From NCBI RefSeq assembly GCF_026210795.1, contig NC_089435.1, forward strand, positions 4,836,001 to 4,900,000: a stretch of DNA of 64,000 bases. The letters are read 5' to 3'. The position numbers were made by a program, and so were the translations under genes. A model generated the notes under the pieces. It saw only the letters and a program-made list of their open reading frames with translations, was not told where the DNA came from and ran no database searches. The stretch's first letter is position 1. The number at the start of each line of letters is the position of its first letter. Shown piece by piece: positions 9,586-21,939 of this stretch. Source of the DNA: Rhizophagus irregularis. Its lineage: Eukaryota > Glomeromycota > Glomeromycetes > Glomerales > Glomeraceae.

Positions 9586-12181
9586 TTAATCTTGTCTTGT
9601 ATTATTTTTTATATTATTATAACTCTCCTGCCTAACAACTTTAAGAATCTCATTTCTCAAATTTTGATTAATTTCTTGTTTGACAGCTTGAAGCATTTCA
9701 TCTTTAAAAGCTTGTAATGATAACCTTTCATCATTATAATTACTAACTACTGCTGGAGCTGAAATTGTTGGTTCATGATTAGTTATATTTACATTATTTT
9801 CATTTTCGGGTGTTTGCATAATTGCTTGCCCATGGTCATTAGCTGGAATTATTGTTGGTTCATGATTGGTTGTATTTTCATGATGATCATTAGCTGGAAT
9901 TATTGTTGGTTCATGATTGGTTGTATTTTCATTTTCGGGCGTTAGAATAATTTCTTGCCCATGATGATCATTAGCTGGAATTATTGTGGTTGTATTTTCA
10001 TTTCTAGGTATTTGAATAATTTCTTGCCCATTATTATTATTGATCACTTGTTCATAATTATGAATATCCCTTATGATAGGAAGCTCCTTTTCTTCTTGAC
10101 CATAATCATTGTAATTTTCATTTCCATGTATAGTACTTTGTTCTCGTTTATTTTTATTCCATTTGTATATCAAGAAACTTCCAACTGATAATAAAATACC
10201 ACCTAATAAAGTTCCCAAAACTGCACCAGTTGTATTGCTTAGATTATTTGATGGTAATGGTAATGGTGAAGGTGAAGGTGAAGGTGAAGGTGAAGGTGGT
10301 GGTGAAAGTGTTGATGGTGGTGTCGATGGTGGTGATGATGGTGGTGGTGATGATGGCGGTGGGGATGGCATTTTTGGATCAAACATTGATGTCCATATAT
10401 ATTCTTCATTATTACTGATATCAAGCAATAATATATCACTTTCAACTGTTTTATCATATTCATATCCTATTAAATCAAATTATTTTTTGTTAAAAAATTA
10501 ATTTGCTTAAGAATAATTAATATATTTGAAATATTATATTTACCAAATGATATAACCATATATTTTCCGATCACGTTTGCTTTATGATAAGCTCTAGGCT
10601 TTGGAATTTTTCCAGATATTTTTGGAACATACCAATTAAAATCATTTAAATCTAATACATAAAGTGAAGTATCTAAATATCCGGGATTATTAAAAATTCC
10701 TCCATAAATTATAATTCTCTGACCATCCAAACCTGTTAAATAATTGCATTTATCATTAATATTTTCTTTTTAATATTAATTATAATATTCTCATAATTCA
10801 TACCAAGAATGGCGGAAAAGCCACCTCTATTAGAAGGTATTTTTCCTGATGTTATCTAATTTCAGTAATAAAATTAATACACATATTTTATTTTAATAAT
10901 AGTTAATTTAATATTTTTACATAATAATTTGTATAACTTACTTTTGTATCCCAACTGTCATTGATCATATCATATATATAAACCTGTATAAATAATTTTT
11001 AAAATTAATTGATTTTTAGAAAAAAAAATTACATATCACAAAATTTACCTCATTTAATGTTAAAGCGGCACCTTGAATAATATTCAAAGTTTTCCTATCA
11101 AACTTAATAGTATCATCGTTCATACCGCCTAAACAATAAGCGTTCATTAATAAAATAACAGTAATTAAATAACGACTTACTAAAACATCATAGTATGTGA
11201 TTTCAAAAAAATTATAACTTAAACTAAACATGTTGTACTAATTAAAATTGCTCAGCACTCTTGAAAATGGTCAGAAAAAAGAATTTGAATAATACTATTT
11301 TTTTTGTACTAGACCACAGTTATATGATTTATGTATTTTTTATTTGTTACCTAACTTTTTATTCTATATTATTAATAGTCTAGCTGAGCTGATTCTATTA
11401 ATTTAATAATTATATTTCACAAAGTACTTAATGCTGAAGCATATACTTCGCTTAAGTTTTTTGATTTTTTTTTATTTCGCAAATTTGTTGAACACTGCAG
11501 TGTGAAATATAATTTTTGTTAAATAAATATATGTTCATAAAAAATTACTCGCTTACCTATGTAAATAATCTTATTATTGGGTAATAAGGCAGCACCATAA
11601 TTACATCTTGAACTTGGAGCATTAACTATACTTCCCATTTCCCAGTTAAGATTTATTGTGTCTAAAATAAGCATATTGTTTGAAATACCCACATCAATAT
11701 TTCCGCTCCATAAATAAAATTTTCCATTATTATAATTCATAACTCCTGTTAATTCATATTTTATGACCGTGTTAATTCCAGTTATTTTTGGAGGATTCCA
11801 TGCAATGTGTTGTGGGTCAAATGTGTAAACCAATGGCATTTTTGGATCATTCGAAAATCCACCGTATAAAAATAGTGTATTATTGTTTGCTCCACCTTTA
11901 GTTGTTGTTGCAGAATCATGTGGCGGAACCATATTAATATTTGATAAGTCTTGCCATGATAATTCTTGGGTATTGAATGGAACAGAAACATCAAGATAAA
12001 AAAACTCTTTTAATAGTTTTTCGTTTAAATCGGAACCACCCAAAATATACAATTTATCATCAATGAGCGTAGCAGTATGACGATGATGTACAAATGGCTT
12101 AAAAGGCGTCATTTGACAATTTACTTTAACTACTTGAAGTAGTATCCATAATATGAAATAAACTGAAGAATTTCTTGACAT
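9586..12181 (-). CDS. K1: kelch-repeat single-pass membrane protein, six exons
   Basis: Exons on the - strand are 12181-11557, 11128-11049, 10983-10942, 10855-10804, 10732-10544 and 10466-9586. Every junction is GT-AG, and the frame is continuous for 622 aa. Residues 1-23 are a signal peptide ending VNCQ. Residues about 30-340 carry six kelch motifs (e.g. KLYILGGSD, LFLYGGFS, KIIYIGG, RIIIYGG), enough for one beta-propeller that probably binds a ligand outside the cell. A Pro/Ser stalk follows (363-402), then a membrane helix (about 411-431) and a cytoplasmic tail with repeated GQE-I motifs and NENTTNHEPTI blocks. The tail ends in a helix rich in VKQEI. The tail resembles that of the S proteins. 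The first intron is 428 bp, against about 76 bp in K4, so something inserted there. I infer a surface receptor or sensor role; the ligand is unknown. Confidence 0.85.
11129..11556 (-). other. Enlarged intron 1 of K1
   Basis: The same intron in K4 (33978-34053) is 76 bp. The first part, next to exon 2, is alike in both (acaataagcgttcattaata). K1 then carries about 350 bp of unrelated AT-rich sequence before the donor at 11556. No inverted repeats or coding content were clear. Confidence 0.6.
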
Positions 12182-12251
12182 GATTATAATTTATTTAATA
12201 GTAGAAATAAATATTTGAGAAAAAATATCTATTTACTTTCTTTAAAAAAAA

Positions 12252-12285
12252 TTTTACGGTATTTAAATTCTTAGCGTTACACTTA
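12252..12285 (-). promoter_or_regulatory. Conserved block upstream of K genes
   Basis: The + strand text 'ttttacggtatttaaat' followed by 'cttagcgttacactta' lies about 75-105 bp upstream of the K1 ATG. It recurs at nearly the same distance at psi-K2 (about 16366-16396), psi-K3 and K4 (44288-44320). It is retained in otherwise decayed copies, so it may be promoter sequence or simply shared ancestry. Confidence 0.45.
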
Positions 12286-13569
12286 GTATTACAAATAATT
12301 ACATAGAACGGATTATAATATTCAAATTTTTATTTCATTTATTCCACAATAATAATAATAAATTTCTTCCACATGTATTACATCTTCTATACCTTCGATG
12401 TGACATAAAATCATAACTTAATACGGAAAGTCCCGTTAATAAGATGATTTTTTTATTTTATCAACACATTTAAAATCTTAAAACATCACTCGAAATTTTG
12501 AAGTAAATTTTTTGACTTAAAAAAAACAATGTATAAACAGGCTTAATAAGACAATATCTTAATTTACAAAGTATAATTTACATTTTAATAAATCTTCATT
12601 GTGATAACAAGTATTTTAAAAAACAAGGAGGTTTAAACCTTAAACATACTAATATGCACCCAAAATGTAGTGTAATATAACATGACATTAGAATTTAAAG
12701 ATATAAGTAAATCGCTTCATGTAGATAGATTTTAACAAATCAAGACGTTCTGTTATGATTTTTCTGTTGGTGGTTCGAGATACAAATAAAACATCTTTTA
12801 ATCTTGTAAATCAAAAAAAAATAATAAATTAAAAATTAACTACCAAAAACGTGATGTTCCTACAATTGAAAGATGTATGTATGAATACGGTCAGTAATTA
12901 TTAATTGAACATTTCTATATCAGGTAATTTTATAATGTGATTTCTGCATATTTATTTTGTTCATTAGTCTCCTTAAACAATAATGCAGGGTTTATAACAC
13001 AACCATCCCTTAAAGCCGTGTCGGACATTTTTTTAATTTTTTTATGGCTTACGCACCGCAAAATCGAAATCAAAAAAAACTAAGATTGAAAATAGAGCTA
13101 TTCCATCGGAATTAATCAGCCACAAAAAAATTTACCAGTTGTTTTAATAAAATTCTATTTATTTTCTATGCAAATAATCAGGCATATTTATATAGTATGT
13201 TATTATTTTCCTCCTAGGTTATTGTTTTATCAACCAATTCAAAATATTAAGATATATTAAGATATGATTACTAAATTATTAAAAATATCTTTGACTTGAA
13301 AATAAACAGTGTAAAACGGAAGTTCCAACAAGAAATAATTGTTACAATTATTTTCAAAATTAAAGAGTGATCAATTAAAACTTACCAAATACTCATGCGG
13401 TGTAATTTCATGTTAGCACACATTCAATCTCCAAGTAGACATATAATCTGAATGCTGGATTTGAGATTTGACTTACAGAATATCATAAAACGTTTCTTAG
13501 AACAGGAGATTTTCCTGCTGGTAATTCGAGGCAGCATTGTTTGCATTCTTTTAATCTTACAAGTTAAAC

Positions 13570-13746
13570 CCCTATAAAAACGAAATGTGTTAAATTTGTT
13601 GTTCATGTGTAATAAATGTCTAAAAAAGCACCATTTTGTCCGATTTATATCTAATCACAAAAAAAACGAAAATTAAACAAAATGGTGCATTTTTAGACAT
13701 TTATTACACATGAACAACAAATTTAACACATTTCGTTTTTATAGGG
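13570..13746. mobile_element. Short palindromic MITE (about 177 bp)
   Basis: The arms begin and end with ccctataaaaacgaaatgtg / cacatttcgtttttataggg and pair over about 70 bp around a spacer of about 39 bp. It sits in the duplicated K 5' flank and is absent from the matching flank near 23450, so it inserted after duplication. Confidence 0.8.
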
Positions 13747-14754
13747 AAAAAATAGTAATAAATTGAAAAATTAAAGGGTATAACGAATTTAGTTTACTTT
13801 ATTTTAGTTTATAATTATTGGTTCAGAAAGAAAATGTAACACACCACAAACTGTGTGGATGCATAGAAAAATCTCTTCTGCATATTGTAAGACATTAATT
13901 ACTAAAGGAAAAATTTCTATACAAGGTATCTGCACATTTGATTTGTTTATGTCATTCCGTAAATAATAATGGTATGGGTTTTAGTACCGTGCAACCATCA
14001 TTATAATTTCTGATATAGTCTATTACACGATGAAATTAATGAAAGAAAAAAAGTCGAAAATTGAGCTAAATCCTAATAATTTCATTTTCCGGTTGTTTTT
14101 ATTTATTTTCTATGGAGATAATCTGGCATTTTATATTTATATATGTTATAATTTCTTCTAATAATAAACTCTAATTCATGAATTTTCGAATAAGATTTAA
14201 ATTTTATTTTTGTTATTAGAAAGCATAACGATAATAATTGAAATTAGGAACTACAAATTTGGCCTAAATTGTTATAAAATTTTTGTGACAACTCAATGCG
14301 AAAATTCCCTTTACATAAAATGATTAAAAAATAATGACATCGATTCTCTCTTTGGGTGACGCGAGATAAAAAGCATATACTGATATACACATATATTCAG
14401 TTGTACGTTATTTAAGAAAAAAAAGATTACATTATTTACTTCAGTTATTTTCATTACACAATTGATAATTACTGTAATTTAATCTTGTATTATTTTTTTT
14501 GTAATATTAAACTGATTCTTTTCTCTATGATCTCACAGCTAAAGATGTTAAGTCGGTCTTTTCAGTCTTGTTTGTCCTGGTCGGTCTTTGGAAAAGTAAC
14601 AAAACTTGCACCTTTAGAATTTTGTTCATAGTAGTAGCATAGAGCAAAGACCGTCAAATGACGAAATTTGAGCCCAGTCCTACCCTTTCCAAGAGCAACA
14701 TCGGATAAAATGTAAAAAGCCGGGTAAGACCGGGTAAAAAAAAAAAATTTTTTC

Positions 14755-14997
14755 CTTACAGCTGATTTCATAATATACGGGACACCCATCATTTTTACTC
14801 CATGCCGAGAGAAACTCGGTAAGATTCGGTATAACTCAGAATAAAATAAAAACTACACTGTTCTGTTCTCGGACCAGTGCTCCGAATCTAACGATATGGT
14901 TTTACCTTATTCTGAACTTTACCGAGTTTTACCGAATGTACCGAGTTGTCTCTCGGTAACTATTAGGTGTCCCGTATATTATGAAATCAGCTGTAAG
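14755..14997. mobile_element. MITE, inverted repeats cttacagctgatttcataat
   Basis: The left end cttacagctgatttcataat is mirrored at the right end attatgaaatcagctgtaag; pairing continues through acgggacacc / ggtgtcccgt, about 32 bp in all. The inside has 'ctcggta' motifs on both sides. Non-coding; one of three small elements within psi-K2. Confidence 0.8.
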
Positions 14998-15048
14998 ACT
15001 CTGAACTGATTGATCAGATTGAGATCAAATTTTGCAATCTAACGATTT

Positions 15049-15280
15049 CCCCTGCGTACCCTTCAAAAATGTCACGAAAATTCACGTGACTGTTTTTTTT
15101 GTCACATCCGTCACACCCTTCCTTGTTTCCATTTTTCATAAGTATCTGAGGGACTTAGTTTTTTTCGAGTAAGTAAAAACGTATTCGTCACACCCTTATT
15201 CGTCACTGTTTATTTTCACGTGTTAGTGCATAACGCCGTAATGCCGGCCGTTTCGTGACATTTTTGAAGGTACGCAGGGG
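15049..15280. mobile_element. MITE, inverted repeats cccctgcgtacc
   Basis: The left arm cccctgcgtacccttcaaaa is mirrored by ttttgaaggtacgcagggg, extended by atgtcacgaaa / tttcgtgacat. It lies within psi-K2. Non-coding. Confidence 0.8.
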
Positions 15281-15908
15281 TAGTCCAATCTAACCTACTG
15301 CGCCACAGATTTTAAGGCGAAGGCGGTGTTGCAATATTCCAAAGACCGGCCGGAATTCTTCCCGTCTTCCAGTAATAAAGTTTTGATTACCTGATTTGGT
15401 ATTTTAAATAATGTTGACAAGGTCTGGGTAGTACCGACCGCATAACATCTTTATCAGATGTTGAAATTATTTTGCCCGTAATAATTATAATTATTAGTAT
15501 TAATTATTGCTGGAGCTGGAATTGCTGGTTCGTAATTACTAGTTGTATCTTCATTTTGGAGCGTTCGCATAATTTCTTGCCCGTGTTCTGCCTCATAAGT
15601 AAAATTTTCCATTATAGTAATACAGTCAATAACACATGTTAAACATATTTTCTAATTGTATTAATTCCATTCATTTTTGAAATACTTCATACAATATTAC
15701 GTGAATTAAATAAATGTATAAACCAATGCCATAGTTGTTATTAGTCCATATAAAAATAGTTTATCATTATTTGCACCTTTAACTGATGCTGCAAAAAGAT
15801 ATGTTGTAACCCATATTAATATTTGATAAATCTTGCCATGATGATTGTTGAGTATTAAATGGTACAGAAACATCAATAAAAAAAAATTCTTTTAATAGTT
15901 TTATATTT

Positions 15909-16062
15909 TCAAAATGATGTACGCAGTTAAATTTGAATAAAAAAAAAAGAAACCCGAAACCCGGACGAAACCGGACGAAATATGGACAAAAAACGGATGA
16001 AACCCGGGCGAATATTGGTATTCGAATATACAATCACAAATAAACTGCGTACACTATTTTGA
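15909..16062. mobile_element. Small MITE with ends caaaat(ga/ag)tgtacgcag
   Basis: The inverted ends caaaatgatgtacgcagtt and aactgcgtacactattttg differ by two bases. The insert splits the N-terminal exon of psi-K2 between its KEFFFIDV part and its KLYIL-type part. Confidence 0.7.
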
Positions 16063-16222
16063 AAAAGGCGATAAATCCAATTCACCCAAAATATATAATT
16101 TATTATCAATGAGTGTAGCCGTATCGACTAGTATATAGTAGTACACTTTGTTTAAAGGGTGTAATTTGGCACTAATATTTGAAGTATCCATAATATGAAA
16201 TTAACTAAAGAATTTTTTGACA

Positions 16223-18470
16223 TGATTATGATTGACAAACGGTCTAGTTAAACGAACTTTATGCGAAATTTTGGGCCAATTACTTTGCTAATATCAGCAA
16301 GATTTGGACGTAAAAATAGAAATAAATATTTAAGAAAAACCACTTAATTACCTTTATTTTTTTACGGTATTTAAATTTTTAGCGGTACACTTTGTATTAA
16401 AAGTATGAAATATGAATATTCGAGAATTAATAATAAATAAATTTATTGCATAAATTTCGTATGCGATGTGACATAAAATCATAAGGTATTGTCAACCAAT
16501 TCAATATCAATACAAATATCAAATAATTAAAATAATTTTTTCGGCTTGAAAATAATCAGTACTTAATCAGTATAAAAATAAAAAGAAGTTCTAATAAGGA
16601 ATTTTTAATAAAAGCTTGTGATCACCGAGTATGATCACAATAAACAATAACCCAGGTAAATATGGTGTTAAGCATTGAAAGATTCAAAGATTTAATAGAC
16701 AAGTTATTTTCAAGAGGTGACTTTAATGCTGACTTTGAAAGTTTCGAAACTTGCTCTTCAAAAAATAAAAAAATAAAAATAAAAGAGAAATAAAAAAATC
16801 CTTGAATTTTTCCTTATTATTGCTTGCAATTACATAAGCTTCATGAATATTAATAATTGATGTAAGATGGTAAAAAAACACTAACACAAGATTATAGAAA
16901 CCACCCTGATTTTGTGACACTCATCAACCTTTGATGTTGCACAGGTCAATAACGATACCCCTTGATTAACCTTCAACCTTTTCAGCATAAAAAAAATGTA
17001 TTCCATTATATCGCAAATATTACACATATTTTGTTTTTTGTCACTACCTTGCGTAATCGACATCAATTTCAGCCATTTTGAAACGGCGTCACTTTTTTTT
17101 GCATGAAAACTGATTTATCTATATAATCGATAAAGTTTTAAAGTTGCACAGTAATATAAATGGTTAAATAGATTTTATTTTAAATTTCTATATCAAGTAA
17201 TATTATAATGAGTATGCTTCTGCATATTTATAAAATTTGTTACCTTATTTGTTTACCGCTGAATAAAAAAGCACCCCTACTAATTTTCAGTTTAATACAA
17301 AATAATTTGTTTTGGCTAGTGGAATTCATATGCTAACTATATCGCCCACTTAACGAATTGATATTTCATAAAAAAAAATAATGTTTTTTACTACACGCGA
17401 TCGTACTCCGATGAAATTTTTAAAAAATTTATTTTTTACTGTTTATTTAGAATATTCGTTCAATTATTCTACCGTAATTACATTTTTTTTTTCCTAAACC
17501 GGAAATTCCATTTTTTTTAGCTAAAATAAACTGTAATTCACGATTACCTTTAAAAAAAAAATATTTCCTTATTTTTTTATATATATAAAGTACAGTAAAA
17601 AAGAAGAATAAAGGATCACAAACGAAAAACTTGTCTATTTTTGAAATTTTATTTCACATACAAAAATGATAAAAGTTTGGGAATAAAATTAAAGATAACG
17701 TTAGAAAATTATTCTTTATTAATTTTCGAAACTTGAGACTACTAAGTTACTATATACCAAAGTTTGGACGCTCATAAAAGTTAGAAACATCCCTTTGTTA
17801 ACTAACATAGGGAGAATATTATGTAGAAATTTTAGGAAAAATATAAAAACCTCAAGTAATAATTAGTAAAGGACTTAAATAAACAGTTTACTTTGTTTCT
17901 GCCTTTTGTGTTTTTAAAAGAACAAGATGCCGCAGCAAGATGAAAAAAGATAAGACATGTAATATTGATCAGTAAGTTCCGTATACTTGTAATACTGTTG
18001 CGTAATAGGATAAGTCATTAGGATAACGATTGTATGGTAAACTTATAGGACTCCTACGAGCGTCTAAAAAAAACATTACGTGAAATTATTAAGTGAAATT
18101 ATCATACTGCAATTACTACTGTATGTATATTATTGTGCTATGAAACCGAATCTTCATTGTTTACTCTTTGTAATTTCATAATATTGTTCAAGTTTTATAA
18201 TTGCAAGAATAAAAAGTTTTCTTATTATGAAAATTTTTTTTTTTTTTTGTTCAACCGAGTTTATTAAAGTACATACAAATAAATAGATTTTACTATTATT
18301 GGATAAGATTGCTAGCTATTATTACACAAAAAATAAAATGTTGTGTCATGATAACAAATTTTGCATATAAATTTATAAGAACAAACCTACTTATTTTTAC
18401 TTCTTTTTCAGTCAAATTATATGAATATATTATATAAATTATTTTTTTTATCATATAATTTCCTTTAATA
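16223..18470. other. K-type flank and AT-rich intergenic DNA, no gene
   Basis: The first part repeats the K 5' flank (tttttacggtatttaaattt, then gatgtgacataaaatcataa). A segment near 17170-17260 resembles the duplicated flank near 12900. The remainder, up to the S2 start, has long T runs and no convincing gene. Confidence 0.5.
18347..18374 (+). promoter_or_regulatory. Upstream block shared by S2 and S3
   Basis: 'catgataacaaattttgcat' plus 'ataaattt' occurs about 100-125 bp before the ATG of S2 and again at 21056-21083, about 85-110 bp before the ATG of S3. It could be promoter sequence, but the whole flank is duplicated, so conservation alone does not prove function. Confidence 0.35.
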
Positions 18471-19298
18471 ATGAAAAAAATATTCATTTTGATTTTTATG
18501 ATTCTTATTATTTTACTTCAATTTATACATGAAGTAAATACTCAAGCTCCAGCAGATGTACCAGGTCCTCCACCAGAAGGAGCTGTACCATCACCGGCAA
18601 AGGCACCACCAGGAGGAGTTACTCCAGCAGGAACAGCTAGCCCACCACCATCAGCAGCATCAGCAGCATCAGCATCATCTTCAGCATCAGTGTCAGCATC
18701 ATCTTCAGCATCAGCGCCAGTGTCAGCAACTTCTGTAGATTCTTCAATTCCTTCAAATATAATAGCTGCTTCAATTATTGGAGGGATAGTTAGTGGTTTA
18801 ATTTTAATCTTCCTAGTTGGGTTATGCTACTTTTTAGTGAGAATGTATAAAAATAAAAAAGAAAGTTCTAAAGCAATTGCGACTCCTGGGAATGAAAATA
18901 ATAATAATATTTCAAATCCTGGAATCATGAATGATGATTTATATCATAACAAGATGTTACCTATTCCCATAGAATTAGTAATTCCAAATCAAGGACAAGA
19001 ACTTGCACCAAATTATAACAATCAACAAGGAGCAACACGCGAATTAGGAAACAACTCAGTAGATAATGAAACTATTCAAAATATTAGACAAGAAATGGTT
19101 CATAATTTAAGTCAAGATCCAGCAAGAAATTTATCATCATTTAATATCGATGAAGATATTATAAATCAAATGAAACAAGACATTCTACTAGATATTAAAC
19201 AAGAATTGAAGCAGAATATAAGGTCAAAAGTAATGACATCGTTTTATAAAGATAATATTGATGATAATAGTAGTAGTAATAGCAATGTTAATAAATAA
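18471..19298 (+). CDS. S2: single-pass membrane protein with Pro/Ala/Ser-rich ectodomain and GQE/IKQE tail
   Basis: 275 aa, one exon, ATG start. Residues 1-25 form a signal peptide ending EVNTQ, as in S1. Residues 26-95 are rich in Pro, Ala and Ser (SAASAASASSSASVS type), likely O-glycosylated and extended. A membrane helix lies at about 96-123, followed by RMYKNKK. The tail contains PNQGQELAP and ends in a predicted amphipathic or coiled-coil helix (about 205-262: INQMKQDILLDIKQELKQ). The layout resembles yeast Mid2/Wsc-type wall sensors in form only; no sequence homology is claimed. It is the only S copy with all parts intact. It faces the psi-K3 tail. Confidence 0.8.
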   Translation: MKKIFILIFMILIILLQFIHEVNTQAPADVPGPPPEGAVPSPAKAPPGGVTPAGTASPPPSAASAASASSSASVSASSSASAPVSATSVDSSIPSNIIAASIIGGIVSGLILIFLVGLCYFLVRMYKNKKESSKAIATPGNENNNNISNPGIMNDDLYHNKMLPIPIELVIPNQGQELAPNYNNQQGATRELGNNSVDNETIQNIRQEMVHNLSQDPARNLSSFNIDEDIINQMKQDILLDIKQELKQNIRSKVMTSFYKDNIDDNSSSNSNVNK

Positions 19299-20099
19299 TA
19301 TATTTATTTTATGAACAAATTATTCCCACCATCTTACTATAAGAGAGTGAACACCCAAAAATTCCAAGTCAAAAAAAAAAAAGTTAAACTGAATGAGGTA
19401 CATAATTATATAAAGTTTAACACCTAAAGATTATTATATATATAAAAAAATATTATTAATGTAGTCGTCGTTTTAATATAATTTATATAAATGGAAATAA
19501 AAAAACATCATCATAAAATAGTAAATAAATGAAAAAATATTATAATGCAACTAACTAAGTTTTTCGGTAATACGAGATATCAAATAAAAATTCAAATAAA
19601 ATTTTAGATGGGAAGTAGCATCACAGTTTATTAGAGAATTAATTAATAATAGAAATGATTAAAAAAAAAATATATAATAATCGCAAATTACCTTCAGATA
19701 TTTAAAATAACTTTACCTTCACAATTTGGTTAATTAATTGTTTCTTATTTTAATCAGGGATCATATTACAAATTCATTTTTTTAAAAATTTTAAAATTAT
19801 AACTTTGATCTTCTCTTTATTTTTAAATTACGTTTCATATCCAGTCAAAGTAAAAAACTGCAATATTTGACCGTATATAAAAAGCAATTGGCTAAAAGTC
19901 AACGCACCTTTTTCTCTGTTTTATAATGCAAGGACAAAAGTTTTCTCATCATAGTCGATAGTCGATTCCGTGTAACAGTTCGTTGAATAATTTAGACTAC
20001 CCCAGCGTGACCTATGGCCAGCATTTACGCATTTTGACTGAAAACCGATGACGTAATTTTCTCTCAGAATCACGTGGTCAGTAAGTCTAAAATAATTTA
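19299..20099. other. Intergenic region, no gene seen
   Basis: AT-rich sequence between the converging S2 and psi-K3 ends. No family-like open frame, tandem array or inverted repeat was noticed. Confidence 0.45.
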
Positions 20100-20520
20100 G
20101 AAAAGAATGAAGCGACTTGCTATCGAATTCTTTTTAGGGTGAGGCGAGATATATAGCATGTGTTAAAAATATACGAATATAGTGTATGTTATTTAAAAAA
20201 CTGGTTGTTACCATATTATTGAAAATACTGTGTAAACAATTGAATATCAATAACTTGACTTGTATTATTTTTTATAATATTATACTTATTAAAATTCTCT
20301 CCAATAGCTTGAAGAATTTTTCAACTTTTAGACAATTTCTTGTTTAATAAATTGAAGAATTTCGATGATAACCTATTATTATTAAGTATTAAAATTACTT
20401 CTCGCTCATAATTATAATTATTAGTATTAACTACTGCTGGAGCTGGAATTGTTGGTTCGTGATTAGTTTTGGAGCGTCTGCACCCATTAGCTGGAATTAT
20501 TAGTTATATTTTCTGAGCGG
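20100..20520 (-). pseudogene. psi-K3, tail fragment
   Basis: The sequence matches the K1 and K4 3' end: 'cttgtattattttttat', 'gaagaatttc' helix codons, 'attattagtattaactactgctggagctggaattgttggttcg', then it fades at 20520. Several frameshifts are present. The matching N-terminal part is at 22540-22835, with S3 lying between. Confidence 0.65.
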
Positions 20521-21167
20521 ATACCAGATACCGGTAACCCTAATACTAAAGCAATCTGTTAAATCAATATTCTGGATATCATGAATATAATGAGAGGGAT
20601 GAATTCGAAATTTAAAAGGTACCTCGGGTATAAGGTTATCCTGTACTTTCATATATCCCGGAAAGCAACCTGTATTGTGTTAATCGTTTGTGATATTATC
20701 AACCTTCATTGTTTTAAATGTTTTAAAAAGAACCCAAGAGAACTAAGTCATTTATAATTAGGTTATTTTGGGATCTATCATACTAGATTTTTTTATTCCA
20801 GAAAATTTTTTATGTTCTACGTTCACAATATGCTGATTACCGATTACAACAAGACTTACGAGCTTTAATTGGAAATTGTTATGATTTAAAATCAAGTCTT
20901 TTTGTTTAATTTCCTTTTTTACTTTTTGTAATTCCATAATTTGAAATTGCGATCGACCGAATTTATTAGGTGCATCAGTGGTACATCCAAATAATACTAA
21001 AATTATTCCACTACTATTGGATAAATTTTGGAACTATTACTACTATTAGTTGTGCCATGATAACAAATTTTGCATATAAATTTGAACAAAATTAATTATT
21101 TTTACTACTTTTTTAGTCAAATTATATGAATAAACCTCAAGCTTAAATATAATTTCCTCTGCTAATA
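20521..21167. other. S3 upstream region
   Basis: No gene. From about 20880 on, it is a diverged copy of the S2 upstream DNA ('ctttttgtaattccataat', then 'ccgaatttatta'), showing that S3 arose with S2 by duplication of a segment of about 2.7 kb. Confidence 0.5.
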
Positions 21168-21939
21168 ATGAAAAAAATATTTATTTTGATTTTTATAATT
21201 TTTATAATCTTACTTCAATTTATACATGAAGTAAATACTCAAGCTCCAGCAGATGTACCAGGTCCTCCACCAGAAGGAGCTGTACCATCACCGGCAAAGG
21301 CACCACCAGGAGGAGTTACTCCAGCAGGAACAGCTAGCCCACCACCATCAGCAGCATCAGCATCATCTTCAGCATCAGCGCCAGTGTCAGCAACTTCTGT
21401 AGATTCTTCAATTCCTTCAAATATAATAGCTGCTTCAATTATTGGAGGGATAGTTAGTGGTTTAATTTTAATCTTCCTAGTTGGGTTATGCTACTTTTTA
21501 GTGAGAATGTATAAAAATAAACAAGAAAATTCTAAAGCAATTACAACCCATGGACTGAATAATGTCAAAAGTAAAAAAAAATATTTCAAATCCTGGAATA
21601 ATGAATGATGAATTATATAATGAACCGATCCCTACAGAATTAATAATTTCGAATCATGGACAAGAATTTATACCAAATTCACCAAATTATAATAATCAAC
21701 AAGGGACAACACGTGAATTAGGAAACAACTCAACAGATAATGAAATTATTCAAAAAATCAGACAAGAAAATTTATCATCAAAATTTAATATTGATGAAAA
21801 TATTATAGATCAAATGAAACAAGATATTCTACAAGACATTAAACAAGAATTAAAACAAAATATTAGATCAAAAGTGATGACATCATTATATAAGGATAAT
21901 AATGATGAAGATAGTGGTAGTAATATAAATGATAAATAA
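21168..21939 (+). pseudogene. S3: frameshifted paralogue of S2
   Basis: The first frame (21168-21608) gives the same signal peptide, Pro/Ala/Ser region (11 residues shorter than in S2) and membrane helix. After KAITTHG it runs out of frame. The second frame (from about 21570 to 21939) continues the tail: ISNPGIMNDELY, ISNHGQEF, then the helix IDQMKQDILQDIKQELKQ. The shift lies near 21550-21580 in an A-rich stretch, so a base-call error is possible. Otherwise the gene is about 90% like S2 by eye. Confidence 0.75.

Larger units (their letters stand above)
12182..14334. other. K-type 5' flank, internally duplicated, no gene
   Basis: This DNA upstream of K1 recurs in part upstream of the other K copies (compare 22836-23800 and 44209-44587). 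Two diverged copies of one block lie within it (about 12740-13020 and 13480-14010, sharing 'atctt..aatctt.caa' and 'aataatg.agggttt' type segments). It is therefore a segmental duplication and not gene-bearing. Small frames here have no family resemblance. Confidence 0.6.
14335..16222 (-). pseudogene. psi-K2: shattered kelch gene
   Basis: At its 3' side (14335-14545) is sequence matching K1 and K4 downstream and terminal codons (aatcttgtattattttttt). Tail fragments with 'gctggagctggaattgctggttc' and 'ataatttcttgcccgtg' lie at about 15450-15600. The N-terminal exon follows at about 15690-16222: signal-peptide remnant, then YIFWVN and KEFFFIDVSVPFNTQ, matching K1. The central exons are missing. 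Three short inverted-repeat elements (14755-14997, 15049-15280, 15909-16062) cut it. Frameshifts are frequent, so it is non-functional. Confidence 0.7.

Noticed and set aside
9955-10501. Gly/Glu-rich and Val-rich frames on + opposite K1
   Set aside because: They are antisense to the Pro/Ser stalk codons of K1, which has a fully consistent six-exon model.
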